This document shows, piece by piece, positions 7,415 through 14,048 of a stretch of 14,048 nt of DNA (positions are counted from its first letter, which is position 1; each line of letters starts with the position of its first letter). Source of the stretch: VMCP01 sp964592635 (GTDB taxonomy: Bacteria; Bacteroidota; Bacteroidia; NS11-12g; UBA955); NCBI GenBank assembly GCA_964592635.1, contig CAZQFZ010000068.1:1-14048 (forward strand), in the 5' to 3' direction. Position numbers and translations under genes: made by a program. The notes below the pieces were generated by a model. The model was given only the letters and a program-made list of their open reading frames with translations, ran no database searches and had not been told where the DNA came from.

Positions 7415-7990
7415 GTGTTTTTATCGCCACAATTACTTTTGCAAGCATATGTTTCGGGTTCATTTCCTATGGCTGATCCCGATGAAGACAATCGTATTTA
7501 TTGGCACACCCCTCAAATGCGGGGCATTATTCCTTTAGACAATCGATTTAAAGTTTCTAAAAATCTTCGTCGTTTGTACAAAAGCAATAAATTCGATTTG
7601 TATATCAATCGAAACTTTGAGCAGGTCATTCACAAATGTGCTGAACTGCGTTCCGACGACACCTGGATATCCCCCGAAATCATAGATGCCTATATTGAAT
7701 TGCACCGTGAAGGATTTGCTCACAGTTTTGAGGCATATTACAATGGAGAGTTAGTAGGGGGGCTGTATGGCGTGAGTATTCGCAAGGCATTTTTTGGAGA
7801 AAGTATGTTTCACAAAATGACTGATGCGAGTAAAATTTGTTTGGTGTTTTTGGTGGAGTTTCTTCGCGAACAAAAATTTCAATTGTTGGATACACAATAT
7901 CTTAATCCGCATATTACGCAATTTGGGGCCTATGAAATTCCTCATGATGAATACTTGCAAATTTTAGAAGATGCTATTTCAGCAGTTTAA
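7415..7990 (+). CDS. aat: Leucyl/phenylalanyl-tRNA--protein transferase (Aat)
   Basis: An enzyme that transfers Leu or Phe from aminoacyl-tRNA to proteins with N-terminal Arg or Lys, marking them for ClpS/ClpAP in the bacterial N-end rule. Visible family motifs are LLLQAYVSGSFPMAD, IYWHTPQMRGIIPLDNRF, TWISPEIIDAYIELHREGFA, HSFEAYYNGELVGGLYGVSI, AFFGESMFHKMTDASK and LLDTQYLNPHITQFGAYEIP. The length is 191 residues from GTG 7415; the open frame extends to TTG 7328, but the extra 29 residues overlap trmB, precede a perfect promoter and show no conservation. From GTG 7415 the protein begins FLSPQLLLQAY, like the (L)TPELLLQAY start of short Aat forms. TTG 7439 is another possible start but would cut conserved residues. 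Confidence 0.92.
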   Translation: MFLSPQLLLQAYVSGSFPMADPDEDNRIYWHTPQMRGIIPLDNRFKVSKNLRRLYKSNKFDLYINRNFEQVIHKCAELRSDDTWISPEIIDAYIELHREGFAHSFEAYYNGELVGGLYGVSIRKAFFGESMFHKMTDASKICLVFLVEFLREQKFQLLDTQYLNPHITQFGAYEIPHDEYLQILEDAISAV

Positions 7991-8115
7991 TGGAGTGTTA
8001 GTATTATTGTTTTCTTGGGATTGGTGGATTTTACCCAAATGATCAAGCTTGTTTTCAGGAGTTTAATAGTATTTTGAATGTTTATTGAGTTAAATTGCGA
8101 ATGAATTTGTGTTCC

Positions 8116-8868
8116 ATGAAAACCATTGTATCTATTGAGGGTATTAATTATGAAGCGGATCTGAATGAACCGCTATCTCTGAGTTTGGGATTTGGCCCCC
8201 AAGCGGAAAATCCCAACGCGTTTTTTATAAATCCAGCGGTAATTGAACCCATACGAGTAGGCGATTTTGTGGGAAGCGTTTCCCAAGGAGGAAGTGCCAA
8301 CTGCGAAGTAGTAACCTATTGTGCACATGGAAACGGCACGCATACGGAATGTATAGGACACATTACTTCCGAACGAATTCATTTACCCGATGTTCTAACG
8401 GAGTTTCATTTTACTGCTCAATTAATTACCCTAGATTTGGTTCAGGAAAATGGAGATTGGGTAATTAATGAGGCGAGTCTTAGGCACATAAATTGGATGA
8501 AAGCTGAAGCCATTGTCATCAGAACTTTGCCAAATAGCATATCAAAAAAATCGCAAATTTGGTCGGGAAATAATCCGCCTTATTTTACTACGGAAGCAAT
8601 GCAAATATTAGTAAATCAAGGGTTTAATCATTTGTTAACCGACTTCCCATCGGTAGATCCTGAGGAAGATGCAGGAGCATTAGCGGCGCATCGAGTTTGG
8701 TGGAATTATCCCCAAAATCCAAGAAAAAATGCAACTATAACGGAGTTAATCTATGTGGCAGATTCTATTTCAGATGGAATGTATTTGCTCAATCTTCAGG
8801 TTCCTCAAATTCATTCCGATGCGGTTCCATCGCAACCTGTTTTATATCAATTGAATGCGTTGAATTAA
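8116..8868 (+). CDS. Cyclase-family metal-dependent hydrolase (kynurenine formamidase-like)
   Basis: A 250-residue protein of the cyclase family (the fold of KynB-type arylformamidases). The metal-binding signature is HGNGTHTECIGH at residues 71-82, with His71, His76, Glu78 and His82 corresponding to the family H-x(3)-GTH-x-[DE]-x(3)-H pattern. Further support comes from DFPSVDPEEDAGALAAHRVWW and the closing IYVADSISDGMYLLNLQ. The substrate is unknown: the name kynurenine formamidase should not be assigned without other kynurenine-pathway genes, none of which is present. ATG 8116 (MKTIVSIEG) is preferred, as the protein then starts with the first predicted strand; ATG 8101 and TTG 8095 are alternatives. 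It precedes the glycosyltransferase gene by 16 bases, so the two are probably cotranscribed. No good promoter was recognised in the 125 bp upstream. Confidence 0.85.
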   Translation: MKTIVSIEGINYEADLNEPLSLSLGFGPQAENPNAFFINPAVIEPIRVGDFVGSVSQGGSANCEVVTYCAHGNGTHTECIGHITSERIHLPDVLTEFHFTAQLITLDLVQENGDWVINEASLRHINWMKAEAIVIRTLPNSISKKSQIWSGNNPPYFTTEAMQILVNQGFNHLLTDFPSVDPEEDAGALAAHRVWWNYPQNPRKNATITELIYVADSISDGMYLLNLQVPQIHSDAVPSQPVLYQLNALN

Positions 8869-8884
8869 TGATCATTCAAGAATC

Positions 8885-9964
8885 ATGAAATTTCCTCCCA
8901 AAGAACAATGGCTTTACCTGGCGCATTTTGCAGTCACTCGCTATTCATTGCGGTTTCGGGGGAAGGATGTTCTGGATCAATCACCCATTCGATTTGTTTG
9001 TGTAAAGTGGGATGAGATTGGAGATATGGTAACCTGTGTACACGCATTTCGACTGCTGAAATCGGAGTACCCACAATCGCATATTACCGTTTTTTGTAAG
9101 CCATTTGTGAAGTCACTCCTGATTGCCGAATCATCGATAGATGAAATACACACCGATTTAGCGGATCTTAAACGGGTTAATTCAGATGTTTGGATTGAAT
9201 TTCGGGGCACGTTTTTCTCATTATTTCGGGCCCTACTTTCAGGAAGTAAGTTGATTTTAACACGGGGATTTGTGCGATTTGCCCAACGTGGGAATCAACC
9301 TCACGAACGAATTACCAATGCGAGAATAGTATCGCCCATATTGAGTTCTCAATGGCAAGACGTGTTGCGTATTGATTCTAACTCAGAAGATAGAAAGCAG
9401 ATTTTATTGGAATTACAGAAATACGTGGGTTTGGAAACCAATGATGAGTCGAAAGAATGGGCGGAGAAACGAGTGGAATCCGGTTTGAGATTCGCTTTGA
9501 TTCATCCAGGCGGACGCAGTTTACTGCGTCGCTGGAACCCAAAGAATTACATACAAGTTCAGAAATATCTGTTTGAAAATTACGATTGCATTTCTATCGT
9601 TTTGGGTTCCATTGAAGAACAATCATTGGTTGAAGAGCTAACACAAGAACCTTACACCCGTGCATGGATAAGCAACGATTCTTTACTCCTTTTGAAGGAG
9701 GTTATCCAAAAGGCCATCATTTTTATTGGAAATGAAAGCGGTCCATTGCAAATTGCAGATTTGACCACCACACCAGCAATTGGTTTATTTGGACCTGGTG
9801 TTCCACATGTGTTTTATCCGAGTAATCCCAACTCTAAGGTTTTGCACTATATTCTGGAATGCAATCCTTGTGATCAGGTTACGTGTGTACGTCCCAACGA
9901 CCGTTGCATAGACCGAATTACTGTTGAGGAAGTAAAATCATCGATTGATGCGTTGTTGGGTTGA
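8885..9964 (+). CDS. Glycosyltransferase family 9 (heptosyltransferase-like)
   Basis: A 359-residue GT-B fold sugar transferase of CAZy family GT9, which includes the lipopolysaccharide heptosyltransferases. The N-terminal motif RFVCVKWDEIGDMV (36-49) is the usual acceptor-side start with its catalytic acidic residue. The C-terminal donor-binding half has ALIHPGGRSLLRRWNPKNY (204-222), FIGNESGPLQIAD (280-292), AIGLFGPGVPHVFYP (298-311) and the closing CNPCDQVTCVRPNDRCIDRI with four cysteines. The likely role is adding a sugar to a cell-surface glycolipid or polysaccharide on the cytoplasmic side; donor and acceptor cannot be deduced. It starts 16 bases after the cyclase gene. Its last codons (from 9950) form the beginning of the first unit of a tandem repeat that continues beyond the stop. 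Confidence 0.9.
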   Translation: MKFPPKEQWLYLAHFAVTRYSLRFRGKDVLDQSPIRFVCVKWDEIGDMVTCVHAFRLLKSEYPQSHITVFCKPFVKSLLIAESSIDEIHTDLADLKRVNSDVWIEFRGTFFSLFRALLSGSKLILTRGFVRFAQRGNQPHERITNARIVSPILSSQWQDVLRIDSNSEDRKQILLELQKYVGLETNDESKEWAEKRVESGLRFALIHPGGRSLLRRWNPKNYIQVQKYLFENYDCISIVLGSIEEQSLVEELTQEPYTRAWISNDSLLLLKEVIQKAIIFIGNESGPLQIADLTTTPAIGLFGPGVPHVFYPSNPNSKVLHYILECNPCDQVTCVRPNDRCIDRITVEEVKSSIDALLG

Positions 9965-10132
9965 AACAGGGGAACAATTGGGTTAATTCATACGAATTGT
10001 AAAAATCTCATTGGAAGCGTTGTTGGGTTGAAACAGGGGAACAATTGGGTTAATTCAGACGAATTGTAAAAATCTCATTGGTAGCGTTATTGGGTTAATT
10101 CAGACGAACAATTGGGTTAATTCAGACGAACA
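9950..10132. repeat. Nested (higher-order) tandem repeat at the glycosyltransferase 3' end
   Basis: Two 67-bp units (9950-10016 and 10017-10083) are identical at 65 of 67 positions, differing at 9991/10058 and 10015/10082. A third, shortened unit (10084-10132) follows. Each full unit contains two related 22-bp monomers beginning with TTGGGTT and an AT-rich spacer. In the third unit the two monomers (10089-10110 and 10111-10132) are exact copies of each other. TTGGGTT occurs at 9956, 9978, 10023, 10045, 10090 and 10112, giving spacings of 22, 45, 22, 45 and 22. Four of these extend to TTGGGTTAATTCA[T/G]ACGAA. The first unit contains the last four codons and stop of the glycosyltransferase, so copy-number change would not alter that protein. 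No protein product or strong hairpin is evident. Confidence 0.95.
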
Positions 10133-10161
10133 GCTGAAATCCTTCGTTAAAAAAATCGGAA

Positions 10162-10199
10162 TTTGAATGAAGAATTAGGGTAAAATGGTATAGTTTTTG
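10162..10199 (+). promoter_or_regulatory. Weak candidate promoter for rnz
   Basis: TTTG at 10162-10165 and TAGTTTTTG at 10191-10199 resemble the -33 and -7 elements, but the -7 box has one extra T and the spacing of 25 bp is long. The ATG lies 15 bases beyond. It may be a degenerate promoter or chance AT-rich sequence. Confidence 0.2.
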
Positions 10200-10214
10200 C
10201 TAGTTTTGAAATCC

Positions 10215-11207
10215 ATGCAAAAACCGTTCGAAATAGTTGTACTCGGCACATCTTCTGCAACCCCAACAAGGGACAGAAACCCCAGTGGTCAGTACGTTCG
10301 TTTGGACAAGCATTTCTTTCTATTTGATTGCGGCGAAGGAACTCAAAATCAAATCATTCGTTACAATTTAAAGCTTCAAAAAATTCGCTACATTTTAATC
10401 ACACATTTGCACGGGGATCACTATTTTGGTTTACCTGGTGTGATTACATCAATGGCCTTATTTAACCGAACAGAACCATTAACCATTGTTGGTCCAACCG
10501 CATTAAAGCCCATAATGGATCAAATATTGGTGGAAGGTAACTCAAAATTGCCTTTCGAATTAACCTTTATTCCTAGCGATCAATCGCCAGAAGGATTGTT
10601 AATTAAGCACCCAGATTATGAGATTCATACAGTAGAATTGCAGCATAGAATTCCTTGTAGAGGGTATATATTAAAGGAAAAAGGTCCTGAAAGACGCATA
10701 AATGTAGAGCAATGTGAGTCCATGGAAATTCCAGTTAAATACTACGAGCGGTTAAAAATGGGTCAAGATTTTGTGTCGGCCGATGGTACTATAATTCCCA
10801 ACGAGGTGTTGACTACAGCTGGATATAAAAATCGCAGCTTTGCTTATATATCCGACACTATTTACGACGAACGAATCATTCCGTTTATACAGGGTATCGA
10901 TTTTTTATATCACGAAGCCACATTTTTGCATGATCGTTTGGATCGAGCTAAGGAAACGTTTCATTCTACCGCCAAGGAAGCGGGCACCATTGCTCGTTTG
11001 GCAGGAGTAGGAGAGTTGATGGTTGGGCATTACAGTGCTCGATATTCCGACTTATCCGAATTGCATGCCGAGGTGATGTCGGAGTTTGAAAATACTCAAT
11101 TGGCCATAGAAGGCCATGTTTATTCCATTGAAAGTTCTGTAAACTCAAAAGTGGATTCCGATTTGCTTACTGCACTCAATTCTGAACACCGCGTTTTTCG
11201 TGCATAA
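10215..11207 (+). CDS. rnz: Ribonuclease Z (tRNA 3'-end endonuclease)
   Basis: A 330-residue metallo-beta-lactamase-fold nuclease that cuts precursor tRNAs after the discriminator base to allow CCA addition. The zinc-binding motif THLHGDHYFGLPG (63-75, with His64, His66, Asp68 and His69) is preceded by LGTSSATPTRDRNPSGQYV and LFDCGEGTQNQI, the typical RNase Z start. Later ligand regions are VELQHRIPCRGYI, YISDTIYD, FLYHEATFLHD, FHSTAKEAGTIARLAG and VGHYSARYSD. The length is slightly above the usual 305-310, through a tail of about 25 residues. ATG 10215 is preferred over the TTG at 10197, because homologues begin a few residues before the LGTSSATP strand. The gene stands alone after the repeat array; ftsK begins 46 bases downstream. 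Confidence 0.94.
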   Translation: MQKPFEIVVLGTSSATPTRDRNPSGQYVRLDKHFFLFDCGEGTQNQIIRYNLKLQKIRYILITHLHGDHYFGLPGVITSMALFNRTEPLTIVGPTALKPIMDQILVEGNSKLPFELTFIPSDQSPEGLLIKHPDYEIHTVELQHRIPCRGYILKEKGPERRINVEQCESMEIPVKYYERLKMGQDFVSADGTIIPNEVLTTAGYKNRSFAYISDTIYDERIIPFIQGIDFLYHEATFLHDRLDRAKETFHSTAKEAGTIARLAGVGELMVGHYSARYSDLSELHAEVMSEFENTQLAIEGHVYSIESSVNSKVDSDLLTALNSEHRVFRA

Positions 11208-11229
11208 TTCCACATAATTTCCACACAAT
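11208..11229. repeat. 11-bp tandem repeat between rnz and ftsK
   Basis: TTCCACATAAT (11208-11218) is followed directly by TTCCACACAAT (11219-11229), one mismatch apart. It begins right after the rnz stop and lies upstream of a TATTTTCG octamer (11237-11244) that could be the ftsK -7 element. TTTCCACA faintly resembles a DnaA box (TTATCCACA) but does not match well enough to call one. Confidence 0.6.
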
Positions 11230-11253
11230 TTAAAAGTATTTTCGTAAGAACCT

Positions 11254-14046
11254 ATGGTTTCTGAACGCAAATCAAAATCTAAATCTAATTCTTCGAGTAC
11301 CGATTTTTTAAAGGAAAAAGCTGCCGAAAAGAACGACCAAATTTCCAGTGGTGAAATTCTGGAAGCGGCTTCCCTTAAAAACGATACCACACGCAAAGTG
11401 TTGGGCTTTTTGATTTTGGTTTTTTCGGTGATATTATTCATAAGTTTTATTTCATTTTTCTTTTCTTGGAAGTACGATCAAAGTTTCTTGGCAGATGGTG
11501 ATTGGGATTTATTTAAAGAAAACAATGGGCATGCCGAAAATGCAATGGGCTATCTCGGTGCTAAGTTGGGCTACTTCTTTGTACACAATGGATTTGGTTT
11601 GGGTGCATTTTTACTCCTTCCGTATATATCGTTAAGTGGGATGTATTTGCTTTTTGATTACCGCCCTTTTTCCTTACTCCGAATACTCATTCATACCCTG
11701 TTGTTTGCCGTTTGGTTATCCTTGTTCCTTGGATTTATTTTCCAATGGTGGTTCCCGCTTTTGGGTGGAACATTTGGCTATTTTGGAATTCAACAACTTC
11801 AAAATAGCTTGGGAGTAATCGGTGCCGTTTTGATACTCATCGTGTTTGCCGTTGTGTATTCGTTTGTGTTTCATAATGCAAACCCTTTTGCACGATTGAA
11901 AATTAAACCCCGCAGCCCTATCATCCCCCAAAACGAAGAGGAATTAACAGCGGATGCACAGAGTTTTAATGCATCGGGTATTCGTTCGGCTCAAGATTCC
12001 GAAGAGGCAAGTCCGTTTGGATCCGATAAAAATGCCGATTCTTCAAGTACACATATACCCCAAATTATTGAAGATGAAGAGCGCTTGGGTAATCATGGAT
12101 TGGATTCCCATAACCCAGATTCATTGGAAAATTCAGATGATTTGGAGTTGGAAATGGAGTCCGAATTCGAGCATTCTCCCAAACCAGGGGAAATTACTTT
12201 GAAAAAATTAGAGCCAGAGTCCTCCCAAGAGGTAGCGCCCGACGTATTTGTATTTACAGATGAGGATGATTCCTTGCCGGCAGATGAAAATGCGTATCAC
12301 AAAGAAATTCAAGATGCCATAGACGAGGTTCCTGTTTTTCGATTTACTCACGAAGATCCAGCAGAAAATACAATTGCCAATCCTCCGCAAAATCAACCGC
12401 CTCAGGTTTCATCCACGCCCACTAACCCAACGAAAACCAATTTGGGATTTGAGGTAAATATCCCCAAAAGCGATGAAGAAGTAGAAGTGTCGGACACGAA
12501 TGTACCAGTAAAACCTCATTATGGAAGTATTGATTCCGAATACGATCCCAAAGCGAATTTGAGCAACTATCGCTTTCCAACGCTCGAATTACTGACCGAT
12601 TACGGCAATAAAAAGCAAGATGTTGATTTGACGGAAATTGGTAAAAGCAAGAAATTAATTGAAGAAACCCTGTTGAATTACAAAATTGGGATTTCCACCA
12701 TCAAGGCGTCAGTGGGTCCAACGGTAACACTGTATGAAATTGTGCCAGCGCCTGGTGTGAAGATTTCTAAAATCAAGAATCTGGAAGACGATATCGCCTT
12801 GAGTTTAGCCGCATTGGGCATACGTATTATTGCACCCATTCCCGGAAAAGGTACCATCGGTATAGAAGTGCCCAATCGCAATCCTGAAATGGTACCCATG
12901 AAAGGAATTTTGGCAAGTAGAAAGTTTCAAGAATGCGACTTCCAATTGCCAGTAGCTTTGGGTAAAACCATTTCCAACGAGATATTTATTGCCGATTTAG
13001 CAAAAATGCCTCACCTGTTGATGGCGGGTGCTACCGGGCAAGGTAAATCCGTTGGTTTGAACGCCATCTTGGTGTCGCTACTGTATAAAAAACACCCGGC
13101 ATACATCAAATTTGTATTGGTGGATCCCAAAAAAGTGGAACTGACTCTTTACAACAAAATCGAACGCCATTTCTTGGCAAAATTGCCTGGCGACGGAGAT
13201 GCCATCATTACCGATAATCAGAAAGTAATCCATACGTTGAACTCACTTTGTGTGGAAATGGATGATCGTTACAAATTGTTGCAAGATGCTTTTGTGCGCA
13301 ATATTGTAGAGTACAATGCTAAGTTCTTGGATCGTAAGTTAAATCCCCAAAACGGACATCGGTTCATGCCCTATATCGTGGTTGTTATCGACGAGGTTGC
13401 GGATTTGATGATGACAGCAGGTAAAGAAATAGAAATACCCATTGCTCGTTTGGCACAGTTGGCTCGAGCTATTGGAATTCACCTGATTTTGGCTACTCAA
13501 CGTCCTTCGGTAAACGTAATTACCGGTATGATTAAAGCCAATTTCCCTGCTCGTATAGCGTTTCGAGTTACCTCGAAAATTGACTCCAGAACGATTTTGG
13601 ATGCCAATGGCGCCGATCAATTAATTGGTAAAGGTGATATGCTATACAATGGAGGAAATGAAATGATTCGACTTCAATGTCCTTTCGTTGATACTCCGGA
13701 AGTGGAGAAAATTGTCGATTTTATTGGTGAGCAAAGAGCGTATCCTACTGCATACATGCTTCCTGAAGTTCAAGACGAAACCGTGAGCAGCGGGGGAGGT
13801 GATTTTGATGCCAGCGACCGTGATCCGATGTTTGAGGATGCCGCACGTATCATTGTTCAGAATCAAGTGGGTAGCACGAGTATGATTCAACGGAAACTAA
13901 AATTGGGTTATAACCGAGCGGGTCGTTTGATGGACCAACTCGAAGACGCAGGAATCGTTGGACCCAATGTGGGAAGCAAACCTCGTCAAGTGCTATTGCC
14001 CGATGAGTACGCTTTGGAACAGTTTTTGAACAACTTGAATGGCTAA
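11254..14046 (+). CDS. ftsK: DNA translocase FtsK/SpoIIIE
   Basis: A complete 930-residue septal DNA pump that coordinates chromosome dimer resolution and segregation with cell division. Residues 1-47 are polar and cytoplasmic; four membrane helices lie near 48-70, 114-134, 141-163 and 185-206. A linker from about 207 to 440 is strongly acidic and Ser/Pro/Asn-rich, without recognisable repeats. The alpha/beta motor follows: Walker A GATGQGKS (592-599), VLVDPKKVELTLY (621-633), Walker B VVVIDEVADLMM (709-720), then RLAQLARAIGIHLILATQRP (732-751). The C-terminal gamma winged helix (about 857-922) has DAARIIVQNQVGSTSMIQRK and GYNRAGRLMDQLEDAGIVGP, the domain that reads orienting DNA sequences and contacts XerD. 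It is longer than SpoIIIE (787) and shorter than E. coli FtsK (1329), the difference being mainly linker. ATG 11254 is the natural start. The stop lies two bases before the window end. Confidence 0.96.
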   Translation: MVSERKSKSKSNSSSTDFLKEKAAEKNDQISSGEILEAASLKNDTTRKVLGFLILVFSVILFISFISFFFSWKYDQSFLADGDWDLFKENNGHAENAMGYLGAKLGYFFVHNGFGLGAFLLLPYISLSGMYLLFDYRPFSLLRILIHTLLFAVWLSLFLGFIFQWWFPLLGGTFGYFGIQQLQNSLGVIGAVLILIVFAVVYSFVFHNANPFARLKIKPRSPIIPQNEEELTADAQSFNASGIRSAQDSEEASPFGSDKNADSSSTHIPQIIEDEERLGNHGLDSHNPDSLENSDDLELEMESEFEHSPKPGEITLKKLEPESSQEVAPDVFVFTDEDDSLPADENAYHKEIQDAIDEVPVFRFTHEDPAENTIANPPQNQPPQVSSTPTNPTKTNLGFEVNIPKSDEEVEVSDTNVPVKPHYGSIDSEYDPKANLSNYRFPTLELLTDYGNKKQDVDLTEIGKSKKLIEETLLNYKIGISTIKASVGPTVTLYEIVPAPGVKISKIKNLEDDIALSLAALGIRIIAPIPGKGTIGIEVPNRNPEMVPMKGILASRKFQECDFQLPVALGKTISNEIFIADLAKMPHLLMAGATGQGKSVGLNAILVSLLYKKHPAYIKFVLVDPKKVELTLYNKIERHFLAKLPGDGDAIITDNQKVIHTLNSLCVEMDDRYKLLQDAFVRNIVEYNAKFLDRKLNPQNGHRFMPYIVVVIDEVADLMMTAGKEIEIPIARLAQLARAIGIHLILATQRPSVNVITGMIKANFPARIAFRVTSKIDSRTILDANGADQLIGKGDMLYNGGNEMIRLQCPFVDTPEVEKIVDFIGEQRAYPTAYMLPEVQDETVSSGGGDFDASDRDPMFEDAARIIVQNQVGSTSMIQRKLKLGYNRAGRLMDQLEDAGIVGPNVGSKPRQVLLPDEYALEQFLNNLNG

Positions 14047-14048
14047 TC

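Noticed and set aside
8015..8036. Terminator after aat (TTGG/CCAA inverted repeat)
   Set aside because: The stem is four to five pairs with a large loop and no T run follows.
9984..10000. Transcription terminator (AATTC-ATAC-GAATT hairpin) in the repeat units
   Set aside because: The stem is only five AT-rich pairs and occurs only in the first unit; it is not followed by a proper T tract.
9950..10132. CRISPR array
   Set aside because: Repeats are 22 bp with no unique spacers (the spacers are themselves copies), and no cas genes are near.

Overview
The window looks like chromosome from a member of the Bacteroidota, probably a Flavobacteriales-like lineage. The evidence is the moderately AT-rich composition, genes starting without Shine-Dalgarno sequences, promoters of the Bacteroidota type (TTG, about 19 bp, TAnnTTTG), and protein variants typical of that phylum: a Crp/Fnr regulator with an N-terminal cysteine cluster, the short form of Aat, and TrmB with an FPDPQ motif. 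The genus is not assigned.

Layout. Bases 1-371 hold no gene that can be supported. Bases 372-1392 carry a RhuM-family gene split by one frameshift. A Crp/Fnr-type regulator (1591-2301) has a very good promoter and faces nhaA (2304-3557, minus), a Na+/H+ antiporter; only two bases separate their ends. Divergent from nhaA is a tight run of ribD (riboflavin synthesis), an EamA/DMT-type membrane transporter and a YigZ/IMPACT-family gene (3662-6696). The yigZ end overlaps the end of convergent trmB (tRNA m7G46 methyltransferase, minus). Divergent from trmB is aat (N-end-rule aminoacyl transferase), apparently with little or no leader. Next come a cyclase-family (metal-dependent hydrolase) gene and a family 9 glycosyltransferase in tandem, then an unusual nested tandem repeat (9950-10132) that begins inside the last codons of the glycosyltransferase gene. 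Ribonuclease Z and a complete FtsK/SpoIIIE DNA translocase close the window.

Most of this is housekeeping: cofactor synthesis, tRNA maturation and modification, protein turnover, pH/Na+ homeostasis, cell-envelope glycosylation and chromosome segregation. There is no obvious defence island, prophage or CRISPR array. The only accessory-type gene is the broken rhuM at the left edge. The most unusual DNA is the repeat array: six TTGGGTT heptamers spaced alternately 22 and 45 bp, built as a higher-order repeat of diverged 22-bp monomers. I see no convincing new multi-gene system. The repeat array, the frameshifted rhuM and several start/promoter arrangements are the points worth a second look.
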